A DNA stretch of 64,000 nucleotides, from contig NC_044550.1 in the NCBI RefSeq assembly GCF_007565055.1, positions 85,374,033 to 85,438,032 of the forward strand, given 5' to 3'. This DNA comes from Rhinopithecus roxellana (Eukaryota > Chordata > Mammalia > Primates > Cercopithecidae). The translations under genes were made by a program, and so were the position numbers. Positions 47,255-57,576 of the stretch are shown piece by piece. The notes under the pieces were generated by a model that was not told where the DNA came from, did not search any database, and saw only the letters and a program-made list of their open reading frames with translations. Numbering within the stretch: position 1 is the first letter of the stretch; each line of letters starts with the position of its first letter.

Positions 47255-48332
47255 CTAGCTGGTTATTTCACCTGGTAGTTGATGCAGTTTCTTCATAGTG
47301 TCGATGGTCTTTACAAGTTGATGTTTTTGCAGTGGCTGGTACTGGTGTTTCCTTCCTATATTTATTGCTTCCTTCAGGAGCGCTGGTAAGGCAGGCCTGG
47401 TGATAACAAAATCTCTCAGCATTTGCTTTTCTGTAGAGGATTTTATTTCTCCTTTGCTTATGAAGCTTAGTTTTGCTGGATATGAAATTCTGGGTTGAAA
47501 ATTCTTTTCTTTAAGAATGTTGAATATTGGTCCCCACTCTCTTCTGACTTGTAGGGTTTCTGCAGAGAGATCTGCTGGTAGTCTGATGGGCATCCCTTTG
47601 TGGGTAACCTGACCTTTCTCTCTGGTTGCCCATAACATGTTTTCCTTCATTTCAACCTTGGTGAATCTGATGATTATGTGTCTTGGGGTTGCCTTTCTCG
47701 AGGAGTATATTTCTGGTGTTCTGTGTATTTCATGAATATGAATGTTGGCCTGTTTTGCTAAGTTGGGATGTCCTCCTGGATAATATCCTGAAGTATGTTT
47801 TCCAACTTGTTTCCATTCTCCTCATCACTCTTAGGTACACCAATCAAATGTAGGTTTGGTCTTTTCACATAGTCCCATATTTCTTGGAGGCCTTGTTCAT
47901 TCTTTTCCATCTTTTTTCTCTAATCTTGTCTTCATGCTTTATTTCATTAAGTTGATCTTCAATCTCTGATATCTTTTCTTCCTCTTGATCGGTTCAGCTA
48001 TTGATACTTGTGTATGCCTCACAAAGTTTTCATTCTGTGTTTTTCAGCTCTGTCAGGTCATTTATGTTCTTCTCTAAATTGGTTATTCTAGTTAGCAATT
48101 CATCTAACCTTTTTTCAAGGTTCTTAGCTTCCTTGCATTGGGTTAGAACATGCTCCTTTAGCTCGGAGGAGTTTGTTATTACCCACCTTCTGAAGCCTAC
48201 TTCTGTCAATTCATCAAACTCATTCTCTGTCCAGTTTTGTTCCCGTACCCTGGAGGAATTGTGATCCTTTGTAGGAGAAGAGGCGTTCTGGGTTTTGGAA
48301 TTATCAGCCTTTTTGAGCTGGTTTCTCCTCAT
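47255..48332 (-). pseudogene. L1 ORF1 pseudogene
   Basis: The N-terminal part (48030-48332) begins at a start codon and contains 'NEFDELTEVGFRRWVITN' and a coiled-coil stretch ('LEKRLDELLTRITNLEKNIN'). The C-terminal RNA-binding part (47255-47650) contains 'ETLQVRREWGPIFNILKEKN' and 'ISYPAKLSFISKGEIKS'. A short indel near the usual stop lets the C-terminal frame run on through the inter-ORF spacer ('TIDTMKKLHQLPGEITS') and end only about 8 bases before the ORF2 start. The two parts are not in one continuous frame, and part of the middle seems to be missing. Confidence 0.85.
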
Positions 48333-48339
48333 ATTCGTG

Positions 48340-49660
48340 GATTTATCTACCTTTGGTCTTCAGTGCGGGTGACCTTCAGATGGAGTTTTTGTGTGGATGT
48401 CCTTTTTGTTGATGTTGATGCTATTCCTTTCTGTTTGTTTTCCTTCTAACAGTCAGGACCTTCTGTGGTAGATGTGCAGGAGTTTGCTGGACGTCCACTC
48501 CAGATCCTGTTTGCCTGGGTATCACCAGCAGAGACTGCAGAACAGGAAAGACTACTATCTGCTCCTTCCTCTGGAAGCTTCGTCCCAGAGGGGCACCTGC
48601 CAGATTCTAGCTGAAGCTCTTCTGTGTGAGGTATCTATTGACCCCTGCTGGGAGGTGTCTCCTTGTCAGGAAGCACAGGGCTCAGTGAGCCACTTGAAGA
48701 GACAGTCTGACTCTTAGCACAGCTTTAGCACTGTGCTGGGAGATCTGTTGCTCTCTTCAGTGCTGGCAGACAGGAATGTTTAAGTCTACTGAAGCTGTGC
48801 CCACAGCTGCCCCTTCCCCCAGGTGCTCTGTCCCTAGGAGATGGGAGTTTTATCTATAAGCCGCAAACTGCAGCTGCTGCCTTTCTTTCAGAGATGCCCT
48901 TCCCAGAGAGGAGGAATCTAGAGAGACAGTCTGGCTACAGTGGCTTTGCTGGGCTGTGGTGGGCTCTACCTAGTCTGCACTTCCTCCACAGCTTTGTTTA
49001 CAGTGTGAGGGGAAAACAGCCTACTCTAGCCTCAGTAATGGCAGATGCCTCTCCCCCCACCAAGCCAAGCATCCCAGGTTAACATCAGACTTCTGTGCTG
49101 GCAGCAAGAATTTCAAGCCAGTGGATATTAGCTTGCTGGGCTCCGTGGGCATGGGATCCACTGAACTAGACCACTGTGCTTCCTGGCTTCAGCCCCCTTT
49201 CCAGGGGAGTGAACGGTTCTGTCTCATTGCTGTTCCAGGCACCACTGGGTATGAAAATAATCTCATGCCGCTGGCTCAGTGTCTGCCCAAATGGCCACCC
49301 AGTTTTGTGCTTGAAACCCAGGGCCCTGATGGTGTAGTCACCTGAGGGAATCTCCTGGTCTTCAGGTTGAAGACCTGAAGTGTAGTATCTGGGCTGGAAT
49401 GCACCGTTCTTCAGGGCACAGTCCCTCGTGGCTTCCCTTGGCTAGGGGATGGAGTTCCCTGACTCCTTGCCTTTCCCGGGTGAGACAATACCCCACTCTG
49501 CTTTGGCTCACCCTCCATGGGCTGCAGTCACTGTCTAACCAGTCCCAATGAGATGAGCCAGGTACCTCAGTGGGAAATGCAGAAATCACCTGCCTTCTCT
49601 GTTGATCTTGCTGGGAGCTGCAGACCAGAGATGTTCCTATTTGGCTATTTTGCCAGCCAC
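48340..49660 (-). promoter_or_regulatory. L1 5'UTR (former internal promoter)
   Basis: This 1.3-kb segment upstream of ORF1 is GC-richer than its surroundings and corresponds to the similar 5'UTR at 29800-31098. In L1 this region carries the internal sense promoter and often an antisense one. Activity cannot be judged from sequence, and many CpGs have decayed. Confidence 0.6.
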
Positions 49661-49672
49661 CAGTAAAGTTTT

Positions 49673-51486
49673 GTTATTAAATATGAAAGCTTCTTTTACT
49701 TGCCTGCAGTGGTCATAGACTTAGTTTAAGTTCCTTAAGGATCTCTGCTACAGAATCCTGTTGGAAGCCAAAGGAAAACTTGATTTTATGTATAAAAATA
49801 TTTGTTTTATCTATAACAAACAGCTACAGGAACAAGAAATGCAGTTGGGTGGATAATTATGCATAGAAGAATATTTATAAGAGGTTAAAAAAATGTTAGC
49901 ATTGTGCCCTATTTGAGGGAGGAATTACACATTTCAGGGTGAAAAGCGTGAGCTGCGGGAGATCTCTGTTCATTGGTGGCAGGACAGCTGTGTGTTTATC
50001 TCGGTAGTCTGGCCAACTGGTATCAGCTCTGCTATCACTGATCCCTGCCTCTCCCTCTGCTGTTCTGTGAAAGCCATACAGAATCTCAGCATGCACTTAC
50101 AGAAAACTGTAGTTTGAATCTTCTTCTACCAAATACATTGGCAGTCGGAAATAACCAATTAAACGGAACACTGAGGTAGATTAAATCTGAACTGATTTGG
50201 GTTCACCCCTTAGACATTAGGATTAGTACCTATTTTCATGCCTGTTAGTTCATGCTACACTTGATTCACTAGTAAGCACAAGGCTCTATCTCCTGAAATA
50301 ACCAGCACACTCTATGCTCAGCTTTGTTTAGAGCCATTCATCTTAGCTTTCCTTTTTTCCTACATTGGTGAAAGAAACCAAGGTATGTTTGATGGTATTT
50401 TTACATTTCGTAATCAGCCTGCACAAATGTGTGCTGCCTACTGGCTGCACTCTCACACGGATGTTCCCAGATAATCCCAAACATCACCTACAATGATAAG
50501 TCACATGCCCTTTTTCGGGGCCCAGTTCAGAATGGCCAAGTGCTACTGTGCCTGTTAGTTTGTCCATGGCAGCTGGTTGGTGCTGTATTTACATGCTGGT
50601 GTGCTTGCTGAAATTCTGCCCAGTCTCTGAAGGTGATATTTTTTCAGTCATAATTTCTAGGTCATATACTATGTATATGTTGAGGGCTTGGAGCAGAGAA
50701 GAATTCTTCATGTTTTTATAGTTCTGAACTACCTTCTCCAAAATCCAATATCATATTAGTACTAGTCAGTCACCATGTCTCCATTCCAAATATTTTGATA
50801 TCTCTTTTTTTGAAAGGAGGTAGCAAAAACATTTCTGTCATGGGTTAGTGTGTAGAGACCACTGGAATAAATCTGCAACATTTTCCTGCCAAGATGTGGC
50901 ATATTAAATTTAATTGAGATCGAATGAAGTCATTTTAAAATGAGTAGAATAGCAGCAAGTAATAAAACTATGGTAGTGTTTTCACACATATTCTGGTATT
51001 CATATATTCACAAGTCTACCTTTCACTCGCTGAAAAGGAAAATGGTGACTCTATCTGTGATATATTAATTGTTTCCTGGAACCACAAATTCAGGTTCAAT
51101 TACAGTTGGTTAAGTCTTACATCTTTGCTATAAATAATTTATATTTTCCAAAATTTCCTGGTTAGAAGCTTTGCATAACATTTGAAAGATGAACCTCTCT
51201 GTTTCATCCATGAGTAAAATGCAGTGAAAATTTTCAGAAAGGTTGAATTCCATCTTAATTGTTCATGGGTAGAGTTTCTGGAATGCTGCTAAATATCTTA
51301 AGAAGTATTTCTTACAAACATATTTAACATTATACATTTAGAAGAATTTAGCTTAGTGGCAGTATTAAATATTTAAAACAATTCGTAACTATAAAAATGT
51401 ATCTTTATGCAATACTTGCATTCTTGAAATTTTGCTTTTCCACATTTCCAGAAATATAATATTTTTTGAATGATTTAAAACAATTT
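49673..51486. other. Single-copy sequence
   Basis: No repeat family recognised and no exon-like frame. It is one of the longest stretches (1.8 kb) that I could not assign to any repeat. Confidence 0.45.
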
Positions 51487-51501
51487 CAAAAATGTATTTT
51501 C

Positions 51502-52545
51502 TTTTTTTTTTTGAAATTTAAAATTCTTTTTTTTTTTTTTTTATACTTTAAGTTCTAGGGTACATGTGCATAACGTGCAGGTTTGTTACATATGTATATT
51601 TGTGCCATGTTGGTGTGCTGCACCCATCAACTCGTCAGCACCCATCAATTCATCATTTGTATCATGTATAACTCCCCAATGCAATCCCTCCCCACTCCCC
51701 GCTCCCCATGATAGGCCCCAGTGTGTGATGTTCACCTTCCCGAGTCCAAGTGATCTCATTGTTCAGTTCCCACCTATGAGTGAGAACATGCGGTGTTTGG
51801 TTTTCTCTTCTTGTGATAGTTTGCTAAGAATGATGGTTTCCAGCTGCATCCATGTCCCTACAAAGGACGCAAATTCATCCTTTTTTACGGCTGCATAGTA
51901 TTCCATAGTGTATATGAGCCACATTTTCTTAATCCAGTCTGTCACAGATGGACATTTGGGTTGATTCCAAGTCTTTGCTATTGTGAATAGTGCTGCAATA
52001 AACATACGTGTGCATGTGTCTTTGTAGTAGAATAATTTATAATCCTTTGGGTATATACCCAGTAGTGGGATGGCTGGGTCATATGGTACATCTAGTTCTA
52101 GATCCTTGAGGAATTGCCATACTGTTTTCCATAATGGTTGAACTAGTTTACAATCCCACCAACAGTGTAAAAGTGTTCCTATTTCTCCACATCCTCTCCA
52201 ACAACTGTTGTTTCCTGATTTTTTAATGATTGCCATTCTAACTGGTGTGAGATGGTATCTCATTGTGGTTTTGATTTGCATTTCTCTGATGGCGAGTGAT
52301 GATGAGCATTTTTTCATGTGTCTGTTGGCTGTATGAATGTCTTCTTTTGAGAAATGTCTGTTCATATCCTTTGCCCACTTTTTGATGGGGTTGTTTGTTT
52401 TTTTCTTGTATATTTGTTTGAGTTCTTTGTAGATTCTGGATATTAGCCCTTTGTCAGATGAGTAGATTGCAAAAATTTTCTCCCATTCTGTAGGTTGCCT
52501 GTTCACTCTGATGGGATCTAATTAAACTAAAGAGCTTCTGCACAG
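51502..52545 (-). mobile_element. Young monkey-type L1, 5'-truncated, with a tiny inverted end
   Basis: Minus-strand L1 3' end with the same 3'UTR variant as the element at 19325. The last part (about 52514-52545, 'ggatctaattaaactaaaga' onwards) is ORF2 text in the opposite orientation, so this too is a twin-priming product. Flanks caaaaatgtattttc (51487-51501) and caaaaatatattttc (52546-52560) differ at one of 15 bases. The remaining ORF2 frame is intact to its stop. Confidence 0.92.
51763..52506 (-). pseudogene. L1 ORF2 C-terminal fragment, 247 codons open
   Basis: The frame runs from 'NRQPTEWEKIFAIYSSDKG' through 'KKSGNNSCWRGCGEIGTLLH' to the natural ORF2 end without a stop. This is the C-terminal segment with the cysteine-rich motif. 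Endonuclease and reverse transcriptase are absent through 5' truncation. The open frame reflects recent insertion, not selection. Confidence 0.9.
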
Positions 52546-52560
52546 CAAAAATATATTTTC

Positions 52561-53090
52561 ATACAGATTTATCTTTCAAATATTATAAAATGATTTTTCA
52601 AAAGGTGATGTCTCTTCTTTGTGGATTTTTCTTCCAAAAGTCTACAATAAATATGAATTGCTTTTGCTATGAGAAAACATTTAATTTCTTATAAATTTTA
52701 TAAGTTTCAAGCAATCTAAATACACAACATAAGATCAAACTGTTACATCTTCATACAGTGAAGTAATATCGAGTAATTTTGAATTTTAATGGCAGAGGCT
52801 ATTTAATGACAGAAAATGTAAATAATATATCACATGATTAAAGCTTGCTGCAAAATAGAAAAAAACTAAATTTTGGAAAGAAAACAATACAAAGGTACAC
52901 ATAAATAAAGAAAAGAAAAAATACACAATGAATTGTTAACTGTAGTTGCCTCAGAGTGGTAGAAAGGTGGATGATTTTGCTCTCTTTAAAACTTTCTACA
53001 TTTTCCAAATTTCTCTGAGAATTATATATTATTGTACATATAGGAAATGCATATTTTAAAATAAAACAGTATATATGTAGTGCTTATATA
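52561..53090. other. Single-copy AT-rich sequence
   Basis: No recognised repeat or gene. Confidence 0.45.
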
Positions 53091-53370
53091 CTTTTTTTTT
53101 TGGTCACCCAGGCTGGAGTGCAGTGGCGCGATCTCAGCTCACTGCAACCTCTGCCTTCTGGGTTCATGTGATTCTCCTGCCTCAGCCTCCCAAGTAGCTG
53201 GGAATACAGGCATGCAGCACCACACCCAGCTAATTTTTTTGTATTTTTAGTAGAGACGGGGTTTCACCATCTTGGCCGGGAAGGTCTTGATCTCTTGACC
53301 TCGTGATCAGCCCGTCTCTGCCTTCCAAAGTGCTGGGATTACAGACGTGAGCCACCGCGCCTGCCCAGCC
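53091..53370 (-). mobile_element. AluS with a small deletion near the tail
   Basis: Reverse Alu from a T-run directly into 'ggtcacccaggctggagtgc', so about 15-20 bases of the usual 'gagacggagtctcgctctg' are missing. It ends at 'gcctgcccagcc'. The flanking word atatac occurs on both sides. Confidence 0.88.
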
Positions 53371-53739
53371 ATATACATCTTTAAGAATTCTGTATTTTTA
53401 CAGGCATGACAAGGAGAGTGCGGCTGATCCAGGCATTGGAATTTGAACAAGCAAATTCACAGAAGTGTGAAAGAGGACATCACATTCAGTGAATGGCAAG
53501 CAGGTCTATAGTGTTGAAGACACATATGGGCCTCAATCATGTAAGAGGACAGGAGCTATGCCAAGAAATGTAGTCTCTATGCAGGGTGACCATACAGACT
53601 TGTTTACCTCTGAGAGTCCCAATTTAGTCCTATTATGGCTGTATAATTGTTAATAACACCAAATTATCAAAATTGCCTGGATTCAGATGATAAATTAAGT
53701 GGTTACCTTATTTCGCCACTGGGAAACCACTGAAGAGTT
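53371..53739. other. Single-copy sequence
   Basis: No recognised repeat or gene. Confidence 0.4.
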
Positions 53740-54480
53740 ATTACCAGGGGATTAACACAGCCAGACTTACAGTCTGGAAAGAGATCCTTGGCTGCATCCT
53801 GAAAAGTGCATTTGGGGGGCCGTAGGACTACGGGAAGGAAGATCAGTTAGGATACTGTTGCAAAGTTTATGGGAACTAAGGCAGTAGCAATAGGGTTAGA
53901 GTAGAGACAAGAAAGAAGATGCATATGGAAAAGCAGGTTTGGACATTCATGTAAGATAAGTTCGAGGCATTTTAAGATAGAGATGAGTTATTGTGATGCC
54001 GTTTGTAGAAAGTTCTAGAGCAGCACTATCCATTAGAACTTTTGGCATTGACAGAAATGTTTTATATGTGTTCTGTCCAGTATGGTAACCAGCAAGCACA
54101 TGTGGCTAGTGGGAACTTCAAATTAAGTTTTAAGTTATATTAAATATTAATTAACTTAAATTTATGGAATAGCCATATGTGTCTAGTGGCTTTTGTATTA
54201 GGCAGCACAACTCTAGATATTTATTTGCTAGGGTATGAGAGAGATCTGGACTAAAGTGTAATATCGTGAGGGATTAATTAGGTGCCAACTTAATAGATGC
54301 ACTGGCCAGAGGATCTTGGATATTGAGAAAAGAGCAGGGTACCATATTTAAGGGATTGACAGAGGAGGAGAAGACTGCAAAGGAAGGCTAAAGATTAGTC
54401 AAAGGGTTGGGGAAAGGCCTAGGTGAGGAAGCTGGTTTGGTAATCAAAGAGACTGACGGTGTCAAGGAGTGCTTAACAGT
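53740..54480 (-). mobile_element. L2 LINE fragment, interrupted by a hAT MITE
   Basis: The plus-strand text 'aggatactgttgcaaagttt' through 'gcagtagcaatagggttaga', and later 'gaggaggagaagactgcaaa', matches the reverse complement of the L2 reverse-transcriptase region. It is strongly diverged. A MITE-like element occupies 54018-54220. Confidence 0.5.
54018..54220. mobile_element. hAT-Charlie-type MITE remnant
   Basis: The ends 'agcagcactatccattagaa' and 'ttaggcagcacaactct' are imperfect inverted repeats. The interior has 'ccagtatggtaaccagc' and 'catgtggctagtggga', echoed on the other arm by 'atatgtgtctagtggct'. This palindromic layout fits a Charlie-related MITE. Confidence 0.6.
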
Positions 54481-54566
54481 GATGAAAGATTTTATGCTTT
54501 ATGTACTTACCAACTAAGATAAAGACACTTTGGAAATACTGAAGTAAAGAGATTATAGAGGTAGAA

Positions 54567-54650
54567 TTATATATATATATATACACACACATATATATAA
54601 AATATGTATTTTGAGACATCATATAGATTATATATATATACACACACATC
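54567..54650. repeat. Paired (TA)n(CA)n microsatellites
   Basis: Two TA/CA runs (54567-54600 and 54630-54650) lie just past the 3' end of the ASS1 pseudogene, on the side where its poly-A tail (T on the plus strand) should be. They may have grown from the tail. Confidence 0.8.
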
Positions 54651-55535
54651 TTTTACTTGTCATTTTACAGCTCCCCACCATAGCTGCCCTTCATCCTTAC
54701 CTTCGATGATGACATTTGCCGGCTTCAGGGGAACCAGGGAACAAAGCTGGGACCTGGCAGCCCCACTACACTGCCAGCTGGGGAGAGCAAGTCATAGCTA
54801 CAAATTATCACAACAATTAGTGCCTTTACTTGGGGGATCTGCAAATTGAGGAGGCCCCAGCTCTTCATTGTACAGGGGTCTATTTGGCAGTGACCTTTCT
54901 CTGGATATGATGATATTCCTTCAGCCTGAGGGAATTGATGTTGATGAACCCGGTGGCATCAATTGGCTCATAATCACCCTGCGCGTTCGTGCTCACCAGT
55001 TCCTCATTGTAGAGAGACAGTGGGAACTCCTGGCCAAGGATGTACACCTGGTCCTTGAGGACAGACACCTGCACTTTCCCTTCCACTCACTCCTGGGACT
55101 TGGCGATGCTGTGGCGGACAAATTCACACTCAGGGCTGTGCCAGAAACCAGTATACATCAGCTCAGCAAATTTCAAGCCCAGGCCTTGTTTGATTTGGCA
55201 CACTTCCCGGTCCATGGTGAAGGCCTCCATATCTAAATAGGTGTGGTAAAGGATGGTGCCTGTGGGGTCTTGCAGATACCTCAAGATTTCATTCTGATGA
55301 AGCGGTTCTCTACGATGTCAGTGCGGCCCACACCGTGCTTGCCTGCGACTTGACTCAGGTACCATGAGGAGCTCCAAGGAGGTCTGGTGGGTGGTGCCAT
55401 CCTTGACGTTGGTCATCTTCACGGGTCCCCTTTTGTGAACTCGATCTCAAGAATGTCAGAGGTGTTGGGGACATTGGCCAGGTCCTGGGTCTTCGTGTAG
55501 AGACCTGGAGGTGTTTGGTTTTTGGTATTTTGATG
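54651..55535 (-). pseudogene. ASS1P: Processed pseudogene of argininosuccinate synthetase (ASS1), 5'-truncated
   Basis: ASS1 joins citrulline and aspartate in the urea cycle; this copy cannot do so. On the minus strand the C-terminal half of the protein can be read without introns: 'PPGLYTKTQDLANVPNTSDI' region, then 'GTILYHTYLDMEAFTMDREV', 'KFAELMYTGFWHSPECEFVR', and the end 'ININSLRLKEYHHIQRKVTAK' minus its last residues, followed by the stop at 54880-54882. About 230 bp of ASS1 3'UTR follow (54651-54879). Damage: a CGA-to-TGA stop at 55087-55089 and frameshifts near 55280-55430. The 5' half of the coding sequence is missing past about 55535. Lack of introns, retained 3'UTR and 5' truncation indicate L1-mediated retroposition. 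ASS1 is known to have many processed copies in primates. Confidence 0.93.
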
Positions 55536-56687
55536 GGCTTTGGCGTTGACTAATGGGAGATATTGTAGGTGAACACTTTTCTCTGAGAGTAAAGTTATAC
55601 AGACTCTATAAAGGTTGAAACATGAAAACTCAGTCTCATTCTGCCACCTTCTACCATGCCCAAATCCTTAAGGACCTGCATAGCTGACTTCTTGATGCAG
55701 CTGTTTTCCTAAGAATTGATGGCTTGTGCCAGCCAGGAAGGAAACCTGCTTCACAGGTATAAGGAACTGCTTTTTTCCCCCCTTCTTTGGTGATGTAAGG
55801 CAAGAACCTGGAAGTTTGTTCACCATTTCAGAAGGGCAACTTCAGTGAGGGGCCAGCAATGAAAGAAAGGCAGAACCCAAGAAAGGAAGACAGAATGAAA
55901 ATATCCTCTGCCCTTCCCATCCCCAAATAAGAATAATTGTTGAAGCAAAACTTACAGATAAAAGTTTATTTTAGGAACATTAGGACTGGAAAGATGCAAA
56001 CAGCCATGTATTGATCTGTAAACTTTCTTTTGGAGGGAAGGTCAATATGATGTGGTGGAATAAATAATTGAACTGGATTTCCATTCAGTAGACTTGAGTT
56101 CTAGTGTTGTTTCTATTGTTGATAAACTAAGTGGCCTCAGTATGCATGCCAGTTAGTTATTTGGATCACAGTTACTCGTAAAAGTAGATTAGTGTTCAAG
56201 TTGATGTTTTTTTAACTTTAAAACTCTATTCGGGTAAAGTTAAAATTAGGGTAAAGTTAAAACTCTATTAGCCAAGTTAAAATGATATCTAACATGCTAA
56301 AATAAATCTGGATGCATGAAACCCATGTCAAATTTTGTTGACCTGCATGATAAAATTTTACTCACTGTTTCAATGGATGCATTTTAAATGACTTTATAAG
56401 ATACCAGTGTTAAAATGGATAGTATGGAGATACACTGAGTTATAGAAAGTGAAAAAAAAAGTAAAATACATAAGGAATTATTTTCAAATTATTTTTTAAA
56501 GCCACTCCACAAATAATGAGGTTGTTTCCAGGCTGAGAACCTGTATGACAAGTTTCAGTTCAAAGAAACTAATGAAGGTTTCTTAATGGTGCCTGGAGGG
56601 GTAGACAGTGTAGTGGGTTAAAGTATGCAATATTTTTAATCTTTGGTTTCAAATTTTATTCCATTTAAAAAAAGAAAGAAAAATATT
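55536..56687. other. Single-copy sequence with a possible MIR piece
   Basis: A weak forward MIR-like block lies near 56050-56150 ('gatgtggtggaataaataat', 'gtagacttgagttctagtg'). At 56215-56285 a short A/T word, 'gggtaaagttaaa', is repeated. No gene. Confidence 0.4.
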
Positions 56688-57172
56688 AGGGTTTTCCAGA
56701 GAAACAGAACCAATAGGATATATAAAGAGATACATAAGAGGGGATTTATTATAGAAATTGCCTCACAGGATTATGGAGACCAGAAGTGCCATAACTGACT
56801 GTCTGCAAGCTGGAGAACCTGGAAGGCTGGTGGTGTAATTCAGTCTGAGTCTGAAGGTCTGAGAACCAGGTGAGCCAATGGTGTAAGTCTCGTAGTCTGA
56901 AGGCTAAAGAACTTGGAGTTTTCATGTTGGAGGGCAGGAGAAAATGGACATTCCAGCTCCAGAAGAAAGAGTGAATTTGCCATTTCTCTACCTTCTGCTT
57001 CTATCTGGCTCTCAAAAGACTGGGTCATGCTCACCCATATTGATGAGAGCAATCTTCTTCACTTGGTCTACTGACTCCAAGGCTCATCTATTCTGGAAAC
57101 ATCCTCACAGACACACACAATGTTTTACCAGCTACCTAGTTATCCCTTCACCCAGTAAAGTTGGCACAGAAA
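56688..57172 (+). mobile_element. Dispersed LTR-like repeat, family not named
   Basis: The order 'ggttttccagagaaacagaa', 'aataggatatataaagagat', 'ctgtctgcaagctggagaac', 'ctgaaggtctgagaaccagg', 'aaacatcctcacagacacac' and 'ccagtaaagttggcac' follows a very common primate repeat that I recognise but cannot name with certainty. No coding sequence. Confidence 0.6.
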
Positions 57173-57322
57173 AAAGATAAAGAAAGAAAGAGAGAGGCAG
57201 AGAGAGAGAGAGAGAAAACAGAAAGAAGAAAAGAAGTAAGAAATTTGCAAAGAAAAGAGAAAAAATGAAAGGAGAAGAAAAGAAAAAGGAAGAAAGAAAA
57301 GGAAGAACGAAGGGAAAATAAA
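57173..57322 (+). repeat. 150-bp polypurine (GA-rich) tract
   Basis: The plus strand is almost entirely A and G (GAAA, GAGA and GAAGA words), with a (GA)n core at 57200-57213. It probably expanded from the A-rich end of the preceding repeat. Confidence 0.9.
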
Positions 57323-57369
57323 TTAGCTGTGTATTGTTGCAAGAAAAGTTTGGTGTGGTAGAATATAAT

Positions 57370-57505
57370 AACTAGAGTTTTAGTACTTAATCCTCCATTA
57401 ACTGTGTGACCTTGTGTAAGTAATCACACATCTCTGGACTTTTTCTCATCAGATGAGGGGTTTGAACCAGAATTTTTTAGAGTCCCTTCCAGCTCTACAG
57501 TGTTA
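57370..57505 (+). mobile_element. MIR SINE
   Basis: 'attaactgtgtgaccttgtg', 'taagtaatcacacatctctg', 'catcagatgaggggtttgaa' and 'gtcccttccagctctacag' follow the MIR consensus in order. Confidence 0.78.
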
Positions 57506-57576
57506 CAACATTGATAATGTAACTCATATGGCCCAAGACTGTTGATTTGTGTTGTTCAGAAAATGCCAAAAAATAG

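Larger units (their letters stand above)
43282..49660 (-). mobile_element. Near-full-length L1 (older L1PA or L1PB class)
   Basis: A 6.4-kb minus-strand L1 with, from right to left, a 5'UTR of about 1.3 kb (48340-49660), ORF1 (about 47255-48332), ORF2 (about 43490-47247) and a 3'UTR with a T-run. The target-site duplication cagtaaatttt (from 43272) / cagtaaagtttt (from 49661) is imperfect. Both ORFs are interrupted. A 346-bp segment (43855-44200) is almost identical to one in the L1 at 60944-61289 (see findings). Members of this class predate the ape-monkey split. Confidence 0.93.

Noticed and set aside
51763..52506. 247-codon intact frame considered as a domesticated gene
   Set aside because: It is the C-terminal part of L1 ORF2 in a young truncated insertion with a visible target-site duplication. 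Recent age explains the open frame.
54868..55236. 122-codon plus-strand frame
   Set aside because: Antisense shadow of the ASS1 processed pseudogene.
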